63,520 bases of DNA from Actinomadura roseirufa (GTDB lineage Bacteria; Actinomycetota; Actinomycetes; Streptosporangiales; Streptosporangiaceae). Positions within the stretch are counted from its first letter, which is position 1. Every line of letters begins with the position of its first letter. The notes beneath the pieces are model-generated. The model was not told where the DNA came from. It did no database searches and saw only the letters and a list, made by a program, of their open reading frames with translations. The position numbers were made by a program, and so were the translations under genes. Below, piece by piece: positions 41,019-49,429 of this stretch. The stretch spans positions 1 to 63,520 of the forward strand of contig NZ_CAACVB010000016.1 in the NCBI RefSeq assembly GCF_900659635.1, in the 5' to 3' direction.

Positions 41019-41316
41019 GAACCATCCGCCATCTGAGCCGGCGGCGTCGCAGGACCGTCCGGCACCGGTTGACCACGGCGGCCCGGATGTAGGGGAGGGG
41101 CCGGGCGTGGTCGATGATCGCGTCCGCTTTCCGGTACACGTCGGCGAGGGCGTCCTGCACCACGTCCTCGGCCGTGGCCTGGTCGTTCAGTATCAGCAGC
41201 GCGAGGTGCACCAGCCCGGCGTGGTGCCGGCGGAACAGCTCCGCCAATGCGGCGGCCTCCTTACACGATCGACGGGGCGCCGTGTTGCTCGAACGCGGTT
41301 CCCGGACCCTCAGCAC
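40984..41316 (-). pseudogene. ECF sigma factor fragment, region 2 only
   Basis: A 110-residue frame with a good region 2 (LAELFRRHHAGLVHLALLIL, DQATAEDVVQDALADVYRKA) and the start of the linker (YIRAAVVNRCRTVLRRRR). It stops there, with no region 4 (-35 recognition HTH), although family members are 160-190 residues. The next gene begins inside its last 35 bases. A deletion appears to have removed region 4 and joined the stub to the anti-sigma-like gene. Confidence 0.6.
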
Positions 41317-41392
41317 ACGACCCGGCGCCCCGGCGGCGCGGACGCGACGAACGCGTCAGCGCCCGCGCCGCGGTGTCTGGCGAGTGGAATCG

Positions 41393-42487
41393 CTATTCCC
41401 AGCGAACGGCGACGCCCGGACCGGACGCGGTGGACGCTTCACCGACCACCTCGCCGCCATTATTGATCGCCGTCGCCTCGCTGTAGTCGCGACCCGGAAG
41501 CCGCGGCAGGGAGACGATGCGCCAACCGTTCTTCCCTCGTCTCCACAGGACGGCGTCGCGGTTGCCGGGATCCTTCGTCGCCGAGGCGCCGACGACGACA
41601 CCCGCGGCATTGACACCGTTCGCGAAGCTGTCGTCGCCACCGCCGGGGAGCGTACCGAGGTCGGTGGGCGCGGAGGCGCCGGGGCCCCACAGAACCGCGT
41701 GGACGGGATAGTTGGTGGGAGCGCCGGGGCCGGACTGCGAATAGCCGACGATCACTCCCTTGTCGTTGATGCTCTGGGCGCTGCTGCGCGGGCCACCGCC
41801 GGGCAGCGGCGGAAGCACCGTGGGCTTGTCGCCTGCCGCGCTCCAGGTGACGGCCTCGTGGTAATGCCCCGGCGACACCTCGTAGGTGATGCCGACCGCG
41901 ACACCATGGTTGTTGATCGCGGCGGCGGAGGTCGATCCCAGTGGGGATTCCGCCCCGATGTCGGAAACGGTGCCGTCCGGCTGCCATTTCGCCGCATGGT
42001 AAGTCTTGGACTGGATCGGTATGTAGCCGACCACGGCCCCCACGTCGTTGATTCCGTAGGCGTAGCCACTGGTGCGGCCGGGAAGGCTACCGAGATCGGT
42101 AATGGTTCCATTCGGAGCCCAGCGGACGGCCCGCTCATTACCGCCGGAATTATTCGCGTAGCCGACGATGTCGCCACGGTTGTTGATTCCGTAGGCATAG
42201 CTGTAGGTACCGCCGGGAAGGGTACCGAGGTCAGTGATATGCCCGTCGGGGTTCCAGCGGATGGCGTGGTTTCCGCCGCCGGCCGTGTCGCCGTATCCAA
42301 CGATGACCCCTTGATCGTTGACGGCGGTGGCGCGGCTGGTCGTGCCCCCCGGCAGCAGGCCGAGGCTGACGATGACCCGCCCGGGTAAGACGACCGCGTT
42401 CGCGTTCGCCGGTGGTTCGATCGCCGTCAACGTGACCGCGGCGAGTCCGGCCAGGAACGCACTTTTCGATCTTGAAAGACCTCTCAT
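41393..42487 (-). CDS. secreted HAF-repeat beta-propeller-like protein
   Basis: A 364-residue protein starting at MRGLSRSKSAF with a signal sequence ending about PPANANA. The mature part is about seven repeats of roughly 42-47 residues, each with a DLGTLPGG-type and an INxxGxxVGY-type segment, the HAF repeat. Examples are SYAYGINNRGDIVGYANNSG and ANGVNAAGVVVGAS. The repeats probably form a secreted beta-propeller; its role is unknown. The ATG lacks a clear ribosome-binding site. Confidence 0.78.
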   Translation of the reverse strand: MRGLSRSKSAFLAGLAAVTLTAIEPPANANAVVLPGRVIVSLGLLPGGTTSRATAVNDQGVIVGYGDTAGGGNHAIRWNPDGHITDLGTLPGGTYSYAYGINNRGDIVGYANNSGGNERAVRWAPNGTITDLGSLPGRTSGYAYGINDVGAVVGYIPIQSKTYHAAKWQPDGTVSDIGAESPLGSTSAAAINNHGVAVGITYEVSPGHYHEAVTWSAAGDKPTVLPPLPGGGPRSSAQSINDKGVIVGYSQSGPGAPTNYPVHAVLWGPGASAPTDLGTLPGGGDDSFANGVNAAGVVVGASATKDPGNRDAVLWRRGKNGWRIVSLPRLPGRDYSEATAINNGGEVVGEASTASGPGVAVRWE

Positions 42488-42661
42488 GCGGTCATTACAC
42501 CCCTGACCGAACCACTTCACAACCAGCCGATCTCCGCCAGATTCGGCCTCGATTAAGGCCGTTGTCAGGAACCCGATTTTGGGGCTTTCCACGACCATCC
42601 GTCGCGCTCGCCGGGGCCGCGGACAGCGAGGTCCCGGCTCGGGCAGGTGAGCGGCGGCCGA

Positions 42662-43165
42662 TCAGGCGAGGACCGACGCGACGAAGGTGTCCAGATTCGC
42701 CCTTATGCGCGCAACCTTCTCCTCAAGGGGGACGCCGTCGTTGTGGGCGTCGCCCAGAAGGGTCTGCTTCTTACCCCGTACGTAGAGGGAGCAGGCCAGG
42801 TCGGCGCACAGGTATTGTCCGACGCTGTCGCCCCGCTTGCCTGCATCGCCGCTGCGCCTCGCGCTCATCAACGCGACGCCGCCGCCGGTGTGCACGGTCT
42901 GGCAGAACGAGCACAGGCTGGTCGAGTTGAACCCGCGCGCCTTGCCGGGCGCGGACGCGAACCGCAGGGCGATCCCGGTGAGCCGGTCGCCCGTCTCAGC
43001 GACCAGGAAGGCACGGTCGGGGGCCTTGTGGTCCCGCCAGCCGAGGAAGTCAAGGTCGTCCCAGGGCGCCTGTGTGAAGTCCTTGGGAAGGTTGAGGCGT
43101 TTTGCGTCGCCCTTGGAGCAGTTGACGAAGCAGGACCGCAGGTCACGTTCGGTAATCGCTCTCAT
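42662..43165 (-). CDS. FBP-domain treble-clef zinc-finger protein
   Basis: A 167-residue protein of the FBP/elongation factor G-binding C-terminal domain type. It starts MRAITERDLRSCFVNCSKGD, with DFLGWRDHKAPDRAFLV in the middle. The zinc-binding cysteines are CSFCQ (treble-clef knuckle) and CADLACSLYVRGKK. Family members bind EF-G and can relieve fusidic-acid-type inhibition; many actinobacteria have stand-alone copies of unproven role. It appears monocistronic. Confidence 0.82.
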   Translation of the reverse strand: MRAITERDLRSCFVNCSKGDAKRLNLPKDFTQAPWDDLDFLGWRDHKAPDRAFLVAETGDRLTGIALRFASAPGKARGFNSTSLCSFCQTVHTGGGVALMSARRSGDAGKRGDSVGQYLCADLACSLYVRGKKQTLLGDAHNDGVPLEEKVARIRANLDTFVASVLA

Positions 43166-43229
43166 GAAGTGCGAGCCTAGGTACGCCTTTGCGGCACGGG
43201 CAAAGGGTTATCCCAGGCAGGGACTCATC

Positions 43230-43522
43230 GGAGCCCAAGGACCCGCCGCCGCGTTCATGGAGAACATCGAGCGGCATCTCGACGGCACGCACATCGCCTG
43301 GATCGGCGGGAGCGGCGACGATGACGCCTTCTACTACCGCGTCCACAGCCCCGTCGTCCTGATCGAATACGACTGCCACCGAGGCGTCTTCCTCGACAAC
43401 GACGAGCCCGAACCGTTCCACGTCCACACCCTCGTGCGGACCCCAACGGGGGCGACTACGGACGCGACCTGCTGCGCCGCCACCTCGCCCGCCACCATCG
43501 ACGGCAACGCGCCGGACGCTGA
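43230..43522 (+). pseudogene. DUF3500 C-terminal remnant with frameshift
   Basis: AAFMENIERHLDGTHIAWIG, then DDAFYYRVHSPVVLIEYDCH and FLDNDEPEPFHVHTLVRTP match the C-terminal part of DUF3500 proteins. At about 43445 one base is missing: restoring an A gives NGGDYGRDLLRRHLARHHRR in frame up to a stop at 43520-43522. The N-terminal two thirds of the gene is absent. A dead fragment. Confidence 0.65.
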
Positions 43523-43805
43523 CCGAGGAGCGCCCGGCGCATTCCGGCCGAAGTCCGGCGACCCACGGTCGCCGGACCTGGCGCGATCACGTGCCTCACG
43601 GTCCCGATCTCGACTCGCCGGCATCCCGGTGGAGGATAACTCCAGGTCGTCATGGAAGCGTGCGGCCGCATAGCCCGCCGAGTCCGCGCGCACCGCCACA
43701 CCCGCAGCGCGCCCCGGCCAGGCTTGTATGTCCATCACGCGAACGGCCGCACGTCAACGGCGTGCCGTGGCGGTGGCGCCGCCGCGTGTCAGATGGTGCC
43801 GTACG
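43523..43805. other. gap without a supported gene
   Basis: Several frames are open on both strands but none has a start with a ribosome-binding site or a family pattern. A minus-strand frame (about 43625-43735) reads WPGRAAGVAVRADSAGYAAA, faintly like a transposase segment, too short to call. Confidence 0.4.
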
Positions 43806-44999
43806 TCAGTGCTTTTGTGCCTTTTCGCGAGCCTTGCACGTCGCCACCGAGACGCATCCGGTCCGCTTCGCGGGCAGTTGCGGACGCTCGCTGGTCCATC
43901 CCATCGACTCGTAGGCCGTGTAGGTGACGAGTTGCCGGCTCCCGCCGATCGTGGAGTACGTCCTGGCCAGCAGCCGTCCGGACGCCGTGTCGATGATCAG
44001 GCGCTGCTCGATCCGGCTCGTCTCGCTGTCCTCGCCGCTGCTCCCGGTGACCGCGAGGCCCCCACGCAGGGCGACGGCCACGCCGACGCGACCCAGCGGA
44101 TCGCGAACCCGGCCCTGGACCTGAAGCTCGGGCGTGGAGGCGAGCAGCCGGTATGCCGCGGCGCGCACCCGCGGCGGCACGGGGAGCGTGGTCATGGAAT
44201 CGACGGTCATGTAGATGGTCTCCACCTCGCTGAAGCCGTTCTTGGGTGCGAGACCACGGCCGATGTCCCGGGTTCGCTGCTCCAGGATGAGCGCCTTGAG
44301 CGCCCCAGGGTCGGTGGGCAACTGCTTCAACTCGTTCAGGCTCAGCGTCCTGCTCCCGAGACTGAGCCCGCTGCCGCTGCCCGGGGGCTGGAAGTTCGCG
44401 GCTCGCTCTCCGGCGGACGCCTTGACCCGCATCCCGTTGCCGATCGGCCAGTCGGCCGGAGAGCCGGCGCGACGCCACGCCTCCCGGTCGGCGGGCGTCG
44501 CCGGGCTGGTGCCGAGGCCCTGCGAGATGGAGACCGGATTACCGGTGTTCGCCGCGGGCTGCCACATGTCGTTCGTGGCGCGCTGGTCGATGACGTACTT
44601 CTCCTTCCCCTTTCCATGGGCCCAGTACTGCTGGCTTTCCTTGGAGCGCACGCGCCAATACGTTCCTGACCCGGCCGGCTCCCGTTCGAGCTTCTCCGCC
44701 GCGGCGATCAGGCTGATTCGCGGTGATGACTGCCCCGCGGCCGTGTGCTGTGGTCCCGGCGTCCCGCCGCCGACGGCCGACAGGATGACGGCGACCGCCG
44801 TTCCGGTGGCCGCCAAGGCGCCGAGGCCCAACGAGAGCCGCAGGGGCGTCAGCCTGAACCGGCCCCGCAGGGCCGGGCGCGCGGGCGTCGCCGCACGCCC
44901 GGACCCCAGCTCGGCCATGACCCGCATCGTCTGCTCCGCCGCGACCGGCTCGGCGGGGACGGCGGACCGGAACTGCCGCAGTTCGGTGATCTCATTCAT
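43806..44999 (-). CDS. CU044_5270 family protein (ECF sigma-linked membrane protein)
   Basis: A 397-residue protein starting at MNEITELRQF; ATG 44999 overlaps the end of the ECF sigma gene by 8 bases. A single membrane span (LSLGLGALAATGTAVAVILS, about 53-72) separates a short cytoplasmic N-terminus from a large outside domain with YWRVRSKESQQYWA, the CU044_5270 pattern, and a C-terminal RLIIDTASGRLLARTYS. Coupling to the sigma gene makes it a probable anti-sigma or sensor partner. Confidence 0.82.
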   Translation of the reverse strand: MNEITELRQFRSAVPAEPVAAEQTMRVMAELGSGRAATPARPALRGRFRLTPLRLSLGLGALAATGTAVAVILSAVGGGTPGPQHTAAGQSSPRISLIAAAEKLEREPAGSGTYWRVRSKESQQYWAHGKGKEKYVIDQRATNDMWQPAANTGNPVSISQGLGTSPATPADREAWRRAGSPADWPIGNGMRVKASAGERAANFQPPGSGSGLSLGSRTLSLNELKQLPTDPGALKALILEQRTRDIGRGLAPKNGFSEVETIYMTVDSMTTLPVPPRVRAAAYRLLASTPELQVQGRVRDPLGRVGVAVALRGGLAVTGSSGEDSETSRIEQRLIIDTASGRLLARTYSTIGGSRQLVTYTAYESMGWTSERPQLPAKRTGCVSVATCKAREKAQKH

Positions 45000-45624
45000 G
45001 TTCGGCCTCCTCGTCAATGCCGGTCACTCCGGCGTCCCTCAGTTCCTGGCGCAGCTTCTTGCGGGCCCGGTTCATCCGCGACCGGACCGTCCCGATCGGC
45101 ACGTCCAGAGCCGTCGCGACCTCCTCGTAGGCGAGGTCGGCCCAGGCGATCAGCAGCAGCACGTCACGCTGGCCCGCCGGGAGCCGCATCAGCGCCGCGC
45201 CGAGCCGCGCCTGGGCGGACTGGGCGCTCACCCGGGCGTCCACGCGGTCGGTGAACGGCTGCATGACCGGGTCGACGCCCGTGCGGAGCAACCGCTGGTA
45301 GAGACGTTTCTCGGCGCGCTTGTGCATGCCGACCAGGTTCGTCGCGATGCCGTACAGCCAGGGCCGGGCGTTCGCACGCCCGGTGTCGTACCGCTCGCGC
45401 TGCCGGAACGCGGCCAGGAACGTCTCGGCGGCGATGTCGTCGGCGACGTCGGGGCCGAGACGGCGGGCGACATATCGCTTGATCTCCGACGAGTACCGAT
45501 GGAACAGCGTCCCGAAACGTTCGGGTTCATCCAGGGATCGCCGGATGATCCCGGCGTCGTCCTCCTCGACGTCGCCGGGCGGCGACAGCATCTGGGGCAA
45601 AGCGGCGTGGGCCTGCTCGGTCAC
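44992..45624 (-). CDS. ECF RNA polymerase sigma factor
   Basis: A 210-residue sigma factor starting at GTG 45624 (VTEQAHAALP), with AGAGAGGAA upstream. Region 2 is ERFGTLFHRYSSEIKRYVAR, LGPDVADDIAAETFLAAF and ARPWLYGIATNLVGMHKRAE. Region 4 is LPAGQRDVLLLIAWADLAYE with VATALDVPIGTVRSRMNRAR. It is complete, unlike the damaged sigma fragment at 40984. The downstream CU044_5270 protein overlaps it, a common pairing. Confidence 0.9.
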   Translation of the reverse strand: MTEQAHAALPQMLSPPGDVEEDDAGIIRRSLDEPERFGTLFHRYSSEIKRYVARRLGPDVADDIAAETFLAAFRQRERYDTGRANARPWLYGIATNLVGMHKRAEKRLYQRLLRTGVDPVMQPFTDRVDARVSAQSAQARLGAALMRLPAGQRDVLLLIAWADLAYEEVATALDVPIGTVRSRMNRARKKLRQELRDAGVTGIDEEAEHE

Positions 45625-46100
45625 CGTGTTCCTCTCTGAGTGCCGGTAGGGAATCCACACCTTGTTTGCCGAGCCCGGTCCCCGAGTTCCCCTCGTCCGC
45701 GCATTCTGCGTCATGAAGGTGGACGCGGAGACTTCGGCAACGACCTGCGACACTGGCACTACTGATGGCGACGATCGCCCACCCCGGATCACGACGCGGC
45801 TCGCCTTGCGAAGCAAGAGCGCGACCGGATCCTGACCATCGACCCGGCGGTGACCTGGTGGGACGACTCGGGCGACCACGACAGGAGTCCGCCGCGACCC
45901 TCGTCCGGCACATGGACGGCAGTACTCCCCGAGGAAGCCCGCCGACACGAACGTCCGCCCCTACTGGCACATCAACCACCGACGAACCTCGCACCCGGTG
46001 GAGTGCTCTGGGCTCAGATGGCGGACAGAGCGACGCTGGTACGCGCCCAAATCATGCAGTCATGCCCGCCCGCCCACCCCATCCAGGCCACGACAAACTA
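45625..46100. other. gap without a supported gene
   Basis: The sigma gene's promoter must lie in its first part, but no clear hexamers stand out. At about 45724-45765 a short frame ends GGRGDFGNDLRHWHY before a stop, perhaps the tail of a lost gene. The rest, up to the insertion-sequence end at 46101, shows no coding pattern. Confidence 0.4.
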
Positions 46101-46118
46101 AGAGCGTGTCTCATGTGG
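46101..46118. repeat. left terminal inverted repeat of the insertion sequence
   Basis: AGAGCGTGTCTCATGTGG; it matches the reverse complement of 46962-46979 at 16 of 18 bases. The flanking bases do not give a clear target-site duplication. Confidence 0.75.
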
Positions 46119-46929
46119 ACTGTTTGGCGAGCTTCTTGTAGCAGGTGATGGTGGCGGCGAGGACGAGGAAGGCGTTGAACAAGTGGCCGTGGCGTTCGTA
46201 GCGGATGGTCAGGCGCCGGTAGCCGAATAGCCAGGCCAGCGTCCGTCCGATCACCCAGCGGTGGCGGCCCAGGCGTTCACCGGACTCGATGCCGGGCCGG
46301 GCGATACGCGGCACGATTCCACGTCGCCGCAGCCAGGCCCGGTGCTCGGCGGAGCGGTACGCCTTGTCGGCGCGCAACTTCACCGGACGCCGCCGACGCC
46401 GCCCACGACGTGATCGGATCGCCGGCAATGCCATTCAGCAGCGGCTTGAGCGCCTGGCCGTCGTGGACGTTGGCCGCCGACACCGCGACCACCAGCGGCA
46501 GCCCGGCGGCATCGGACAGTACGTGGATTTTGCTGCCCTTCTTGCCCCGATCGACCGGATTGGGGCCGGTCAGCGCGCCCCCCTTTTCGCGCGGACGGCC
46601 GCGGCGTCCACGATCGCCGACGCCCAGTCCACCTGCCCGCGCGCACCCAGCTCATCCAGCACCGCGCGGTGCAGCCACGGCCACAGACCCGCCCTTGTCC
46701 AGGCGGTGAACCGGCGATGCGCGGTCGGCACACTGACGCCGAACTCCGCGGGCAGATGCCGCCACGCACATCCGCTGGTCAGCACGTACACGATCGCGGT
46801 GAACACCGCCCGATCGCTCACCGCCGCCGTCCCGCCACCTTGGCGACGCGGTTTGAACGCCGGGATCAGCGGCCCGGCAAGCTCCCACAACTCATCCGGC
46901 ACCAAACGCAACGCAAGATCCGACGACAC
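46111..46929 (-). pseudogene. IS5/IS427-type DDE transposase, two frame changes
   Basis: ORF A (46929 to 46570, 119 residues, MSSDLALRLVPDELWELAGP) holds the N-terminal helical part (AWRHLPAEFGVSVPTAHRRF) and the first Asp (VDWASAIVDAAAVRAKRG). At the AAAAGGGGGGC tract near 46590 a programmed shift would continue as KRGALTGPNPVDRGKKGSKI, then HVLSDAAGLPLVVAVSAANV. A second change near 46432 (one extra base in the NGI/PAIRSRRG region) is not a known programmed site and is needed to reach KLRADKAYRSAEHRAWLRRR and RHRWVIGRTLAWLFGYRRLT. The copy is therefore probably dead unless supplied in trans. Confidence 0.75.
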
Positions 46930-46961
46930 GATCCCGCATTATCCCGCAGAAGACCCACAAC

Positions 46962-46979
46962 CCACGCGAGACACGCTCT
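46962..46979. repeat. right terminal inverted repeat of the insertion sequence
   Basis: CCACGCGAGACACGCTCT, the partner of 46101-46118. Confidence 0.75.
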
Positions 46980-46981
46980 AA

Positions 46982-47109
46982 GTCCGGAAGACAAGTTGCG
47001 CATTAAGAAATGCCTGAAATCAAATAATGTCATCTTGCGCAATTTCATGGCCCTCAAGGGGGCCAAGCCTGAGTGGTTTTCGGAGATGGTGTCGTATCTT
47101 GTTAATTGA
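46982..47109 (+). pseudogene. AT-rich orphan C-terminal fragment
   Basis: Right after the insertion sequence a plus-strand frame reads EDKLRIKKCLKSNNVILRNF and MALKGAKPEWFSEMVSYLVN before a TGA at 47107-47109. Lys/Asn-rich composition and AT-rich codons are unlike everything around it, suggesting foreign origin. No start is present and no matching N-terminus lies left of the insertion sequence. The family is not recognised. Confidence 0.4.
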
Positions 47110-47159
47110 TTCCGCGTGTCGTTGAAGGTGAAAATAGGGTCGCGAACCCTCGTAGGGCA

Positions 47160-47250
47160 TCGACGCGTTGTTGGCCCAGTGCAGATCGTCCAGGATCAAC
47201 CCGCGCGGGTCGGCCAGCTCCTCCAGCGCGTGCCGGACGGTCCGGTGCGA
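47160..47250 (-). pseudogene. remnant of a LuxR/AfsR-type ATPase regulator
   Basis: The minus strand reads VRHALEELADPRGLILDDLH followed by WANNAS, the Walker B region (L..DDLHWAD) of large LuxR- or AfsR-type ATPase regulators. Nothing before or after it continues the gene. The rest up to 47375 is G/T-rich on the plus strand and has no gene. Confidence 0.5.
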
Positions 47251-47375
47251 CCGGTAGCGGGCACTCGGGAGTCGAACGACGCGACGGGCGGGTCTTTTGG
47301 CTTGTCGCTGGGTGTCTGGTTGGGCTTGGAGGGGCTGATCGGTGGTGGGGGGAGGTGAGCGGTTTCTGGTCTGTT

Positions 47376-48812
47376 TTAGCGGGGTGGGGCTGTGAGTAGG
47401 GCGGCGGCTTCGTCCCAGCGGGTTGTGGTGCCGGATGGGGTGAAGTGGCGTAGTGGTTGCGTTGCGGCTATCAGTGCTCGTGATTCCGCGAGGCCGCCCG
47501 CCGTGCCGTGCGCGCGGGCCTGGGCCAGGACGTTGCCGAGGGCGGTCGCCTCGACCGGGCCGGCCACGACGGGGAGGCCGCTCGCGTCGGCGGTGAGCCG
47601 GCAGAGCAGGTCGTTGCGGCTGCCGCCGCCCACCAGGTGGACGACCTCGATGTCCCGTCCGGACAGTGCCGCGGCCTGCCGGATGGCGGCGCGGTGAGCG
47701 AGGGCGAGGCTGTCCAGGACGCATCGGACGGTCGCGGCGCGGCTCTCCGGGGCGGGGAGGCCGCGGCGGCGGCAGTGCGCGGCGATGCGGGCGGGCATGC
47801 CGCCCGGCGGCAGGAACTCGGGGTCGCCCGCGTCGATCAGCGAGCGCAGGCCGGGGACGTGCGCGGCCTCGGCGAGCAGCGCGGGGAGGTCGGGGTCGCC
47901 CCACCCGCGCAGGCATTCCTGGAGGAGCCACAGGCCCATGACGTTGCGCAGGTAGCGGACCGTCCCGTCGACGCCGCCCTCGTTGGTGAAGTTGGCCTTG
48001 CGGCTCGCCTCGGTGAGGACGGGCGCGTCCAGCTCGACGCCGACCAGGGACCACGTGCCGCAGGAGATGTAGGCGAACCGGTCGGTCGTGGCGGGGACGG
48101 CGGCGACCGCGGACGCCGTGTCGTGCGACCCGACGGCGACGACCGGCAGGCCGGGGCGGCCGGTCTCGGCGGCGACGTCCGGGCGGAGGACGCCGATCGG
48201 TGAGCCCGGGTCGCGCAGCGGCGGCAGGATCCCGGCGGGGAGGCCGAGGCGGGAGAGCAGGTCGTCCGACCAGGCGCCGGTGCGGACGTCGAGGAGCCCC
48301 GTCGTGGACGCGTTCGTCCGCTCGGCGCCGGTCTCCCCGGTGAGCCAGTACGCGAGCAGGTCGGGGATGAGGAGAAGGGTGCGCGCCCGCGACAGGTCGT
48401 CCGCGGCGAGCTGGTAGATCGTGTTGAACGGGAGGAACTGGAGGCCCGACGCCTGGTAGAGGAGGTCGTCGCCCACCTCGGCGCGGATCCGTTCCATCAC
48501 GCCGTCGGTGCGCGGGTCGCGGTAGTGGACGGGGTTGCCGAGCAGCGTGCCGTTCTCGTCCAGCAGCCCGTAGTCGACGGCCCAGGAGTCGACGCCGACC
48601 GAGGCGAGGCCGGACGGGGCGGAGCGCAGGCCGTCCAGGACGTTCCCGTACAGGCCGAGGACGTCCCAGTGCAGGGTGCCGTTCACCCGCACCGGACGGT
48701 TGGGGAAGCGGCGGACCTCGTCCAGTTCCAGGGTGGCGGGCCCGACGCGCGCCGCCATCACCCGCCCGCTGGACGCGCCGAGGTCGACGGCCGCGAAGGT
48801 CGCCTCGTTCAC
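47376..48812 (-). CDS. rhaB: rhamnulokinase
   Basis: A 478-residue FGGY-family kinase starting at GTG 48812 (VNEATFAAVDLGASSGRVMA), which overlaps the LutC stop (GTGA). AVDLGASSGR is the RhaB N-terminal phosphate motif; GVDSWAVDYGLLDENG, YQLAADDL, VGSHDTASAVAAVP, YISCGTWSLVGVE and HLVGGGSRNDLLCRLTADA are conserved in rhamnulokinases. It phosphorylates L-rhamnulose at C1 using ATP. Being in the lutABC operon rather than with the isomerase means the two arms must be expressed together, consistent with one divergent regulator. Confidence 0.93.
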   Translation of the reverse strand: MNEATFAAVDLGASSGRVMAARVGPATLELDEVRRFPNRPVRVNGTLHWDVLGLYGNVLDGLRSAPSGLASVGVDSWAVDYGLLDENGTLLGNPVHYRDPRTDGVMERIRAEVGDDLLYQASGLQFLPFNTIYQLAADDLSRARTLLLIPDLLAYWLTGETGAERTNASTTGLLDVRTGAWSDDLLSRLGLPAGILPPLRDPGSPIGVLRPDVAAETGRPGLPVVAVGSHDTASAVAAVPATTDRFAYISCGTWSLVGVELDAPVLTEASRKANFTNEGGVDGTVRYLRNVMGLWLLQECLRGWGDPDLPALLAEAAHVPGLRSLIDAGDPEFLPPGGMPARIAAHCRRRGLPAPESRAATVRCVLDSLALAHRAAIRQAAALSGRDIEVVHLVGGGSRNDLLCRLTADASGLPVVAGPVEATALGNVLAQARAHGTAGGLAESRALIAATQPLRHFTPSGTTTRWDEAAALLTAPPR

Positions 48813-49429
48813 GCGACGACCAGCACTTCGAGCGTGCGCGGGCCGTGCACGCCCTCCACCCGGGACAGTTCGATGTCGCTGGTCGCGGACGGTCCGGACA
48901 CGAACGTCAGCGGCCGGAGCGGGTCGAGCCGCGCCAGCGCGTCCGGCACGTCCGGGACGATCTGCTCCGCCCGCACGACGATGAGGTGGTAGTCGGGCAC
49001 GAGCGACAGGGCGCGCGGCCCCTGGGCGGTGCCGTGGTCCAGGATGATCGTCCCCGTTTCGGCGATCGCGGCCGCGCAGCCGGTGACCGCGCCCGCGAGG
49101 CCGTCCAGCGCGGTGACCGAGGGGTCGCGGACGAGCGGAGCGCCCGCCTCGGCCACCCACTCCGGGGGCAGGTCGGACGGCACCCCGTACGATCCGGGCC
49201 GGGCGGCGAGGCGCTCGGCGAGCGTCCCCGGCACACCGGACGGCGTGACGCGCAGCACGGTCGCGCGGTAGTCGGCGACCCGCTCCGCGAACAGGTCGAG
49301 GACGTTGCCGTCGTGGTGCCGTCGCCGGTAGGCGCGGTCGATCCGGTCATAGGACGCGGCGACCTCGGCGGCCGGACGCGTCGGCGTGACCCGCTCGATC
49401 CGGCGAAGGATCTCCTCGCGCGCGCTCAC
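48809..49429 (-). CDS. lutC: LutC/YkgG-type LUD-domain protein
   Basis: A 206-residue LUD-domain protein starting at GTG 49429, which overlaps the LutB stop. AAAIAETGTIILDHG is the LUD motif, followed by RALSLVPDYHLIVV and TFVSGPSATSDIELSRVEGV with a C-terminal HGPRTLEVLVV. With LutA and LutB it forms the iron-sulphur L-lactate oxidation complex (LutABC/YkgEFG). In this locus the lactate would come from rhamnose via lactaldehyde. Confidence 0.9.
   Translation of the reverse strand: MSAREEILRRIERVTPTRPAAEVAASYDRIDRAYRRRHHDGNVLDLFAERVADYRATVLRVTPSGVPGTLAERLAARPGSYGVPSDLPPEWVAEAGAPLVRDPSVTALDGLAGAVTGCAAAIAETGTIILDHGTAQGPRALSLVPDYHLIVVRAEQIVPDVPDALARLDPLRPLTFVSGPSATSDIELSRVEGVHGPRTLEVLVVA

Larger units (their letters stand above)
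46101..46979 (-). mobile_element. IS5-group (IS427-type) insertion sequence, 879 bp
   Basis: An element with 18-base imperfect terminal inverted repeats and one transposase gene split over frames, reading on the minus strand. Size, orientation and the frame-1/frame-2 layout with an A4G6 slippery tract match the IS427 group of IS5. No clear target duplication: the left flank ends CTA and the right flank starts AAG. It sits in a zone full of gene remnants. Confidence 0.8.

Noticed and set aside
46098..46982. CTA as target-site duplication of the insertion sequence
   Set aside because: A CTA occurs at both ends only if the two terminal repeats are taken to start at different positions, so it is not a consistent duplication.
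47250..47285. tRNA-like GGGAGTCGAAC near an insertion hot spot
   Set aside because: It resembles part of a T-arm but no acceptor stem, anticodon arm or CCA can be folded around it.
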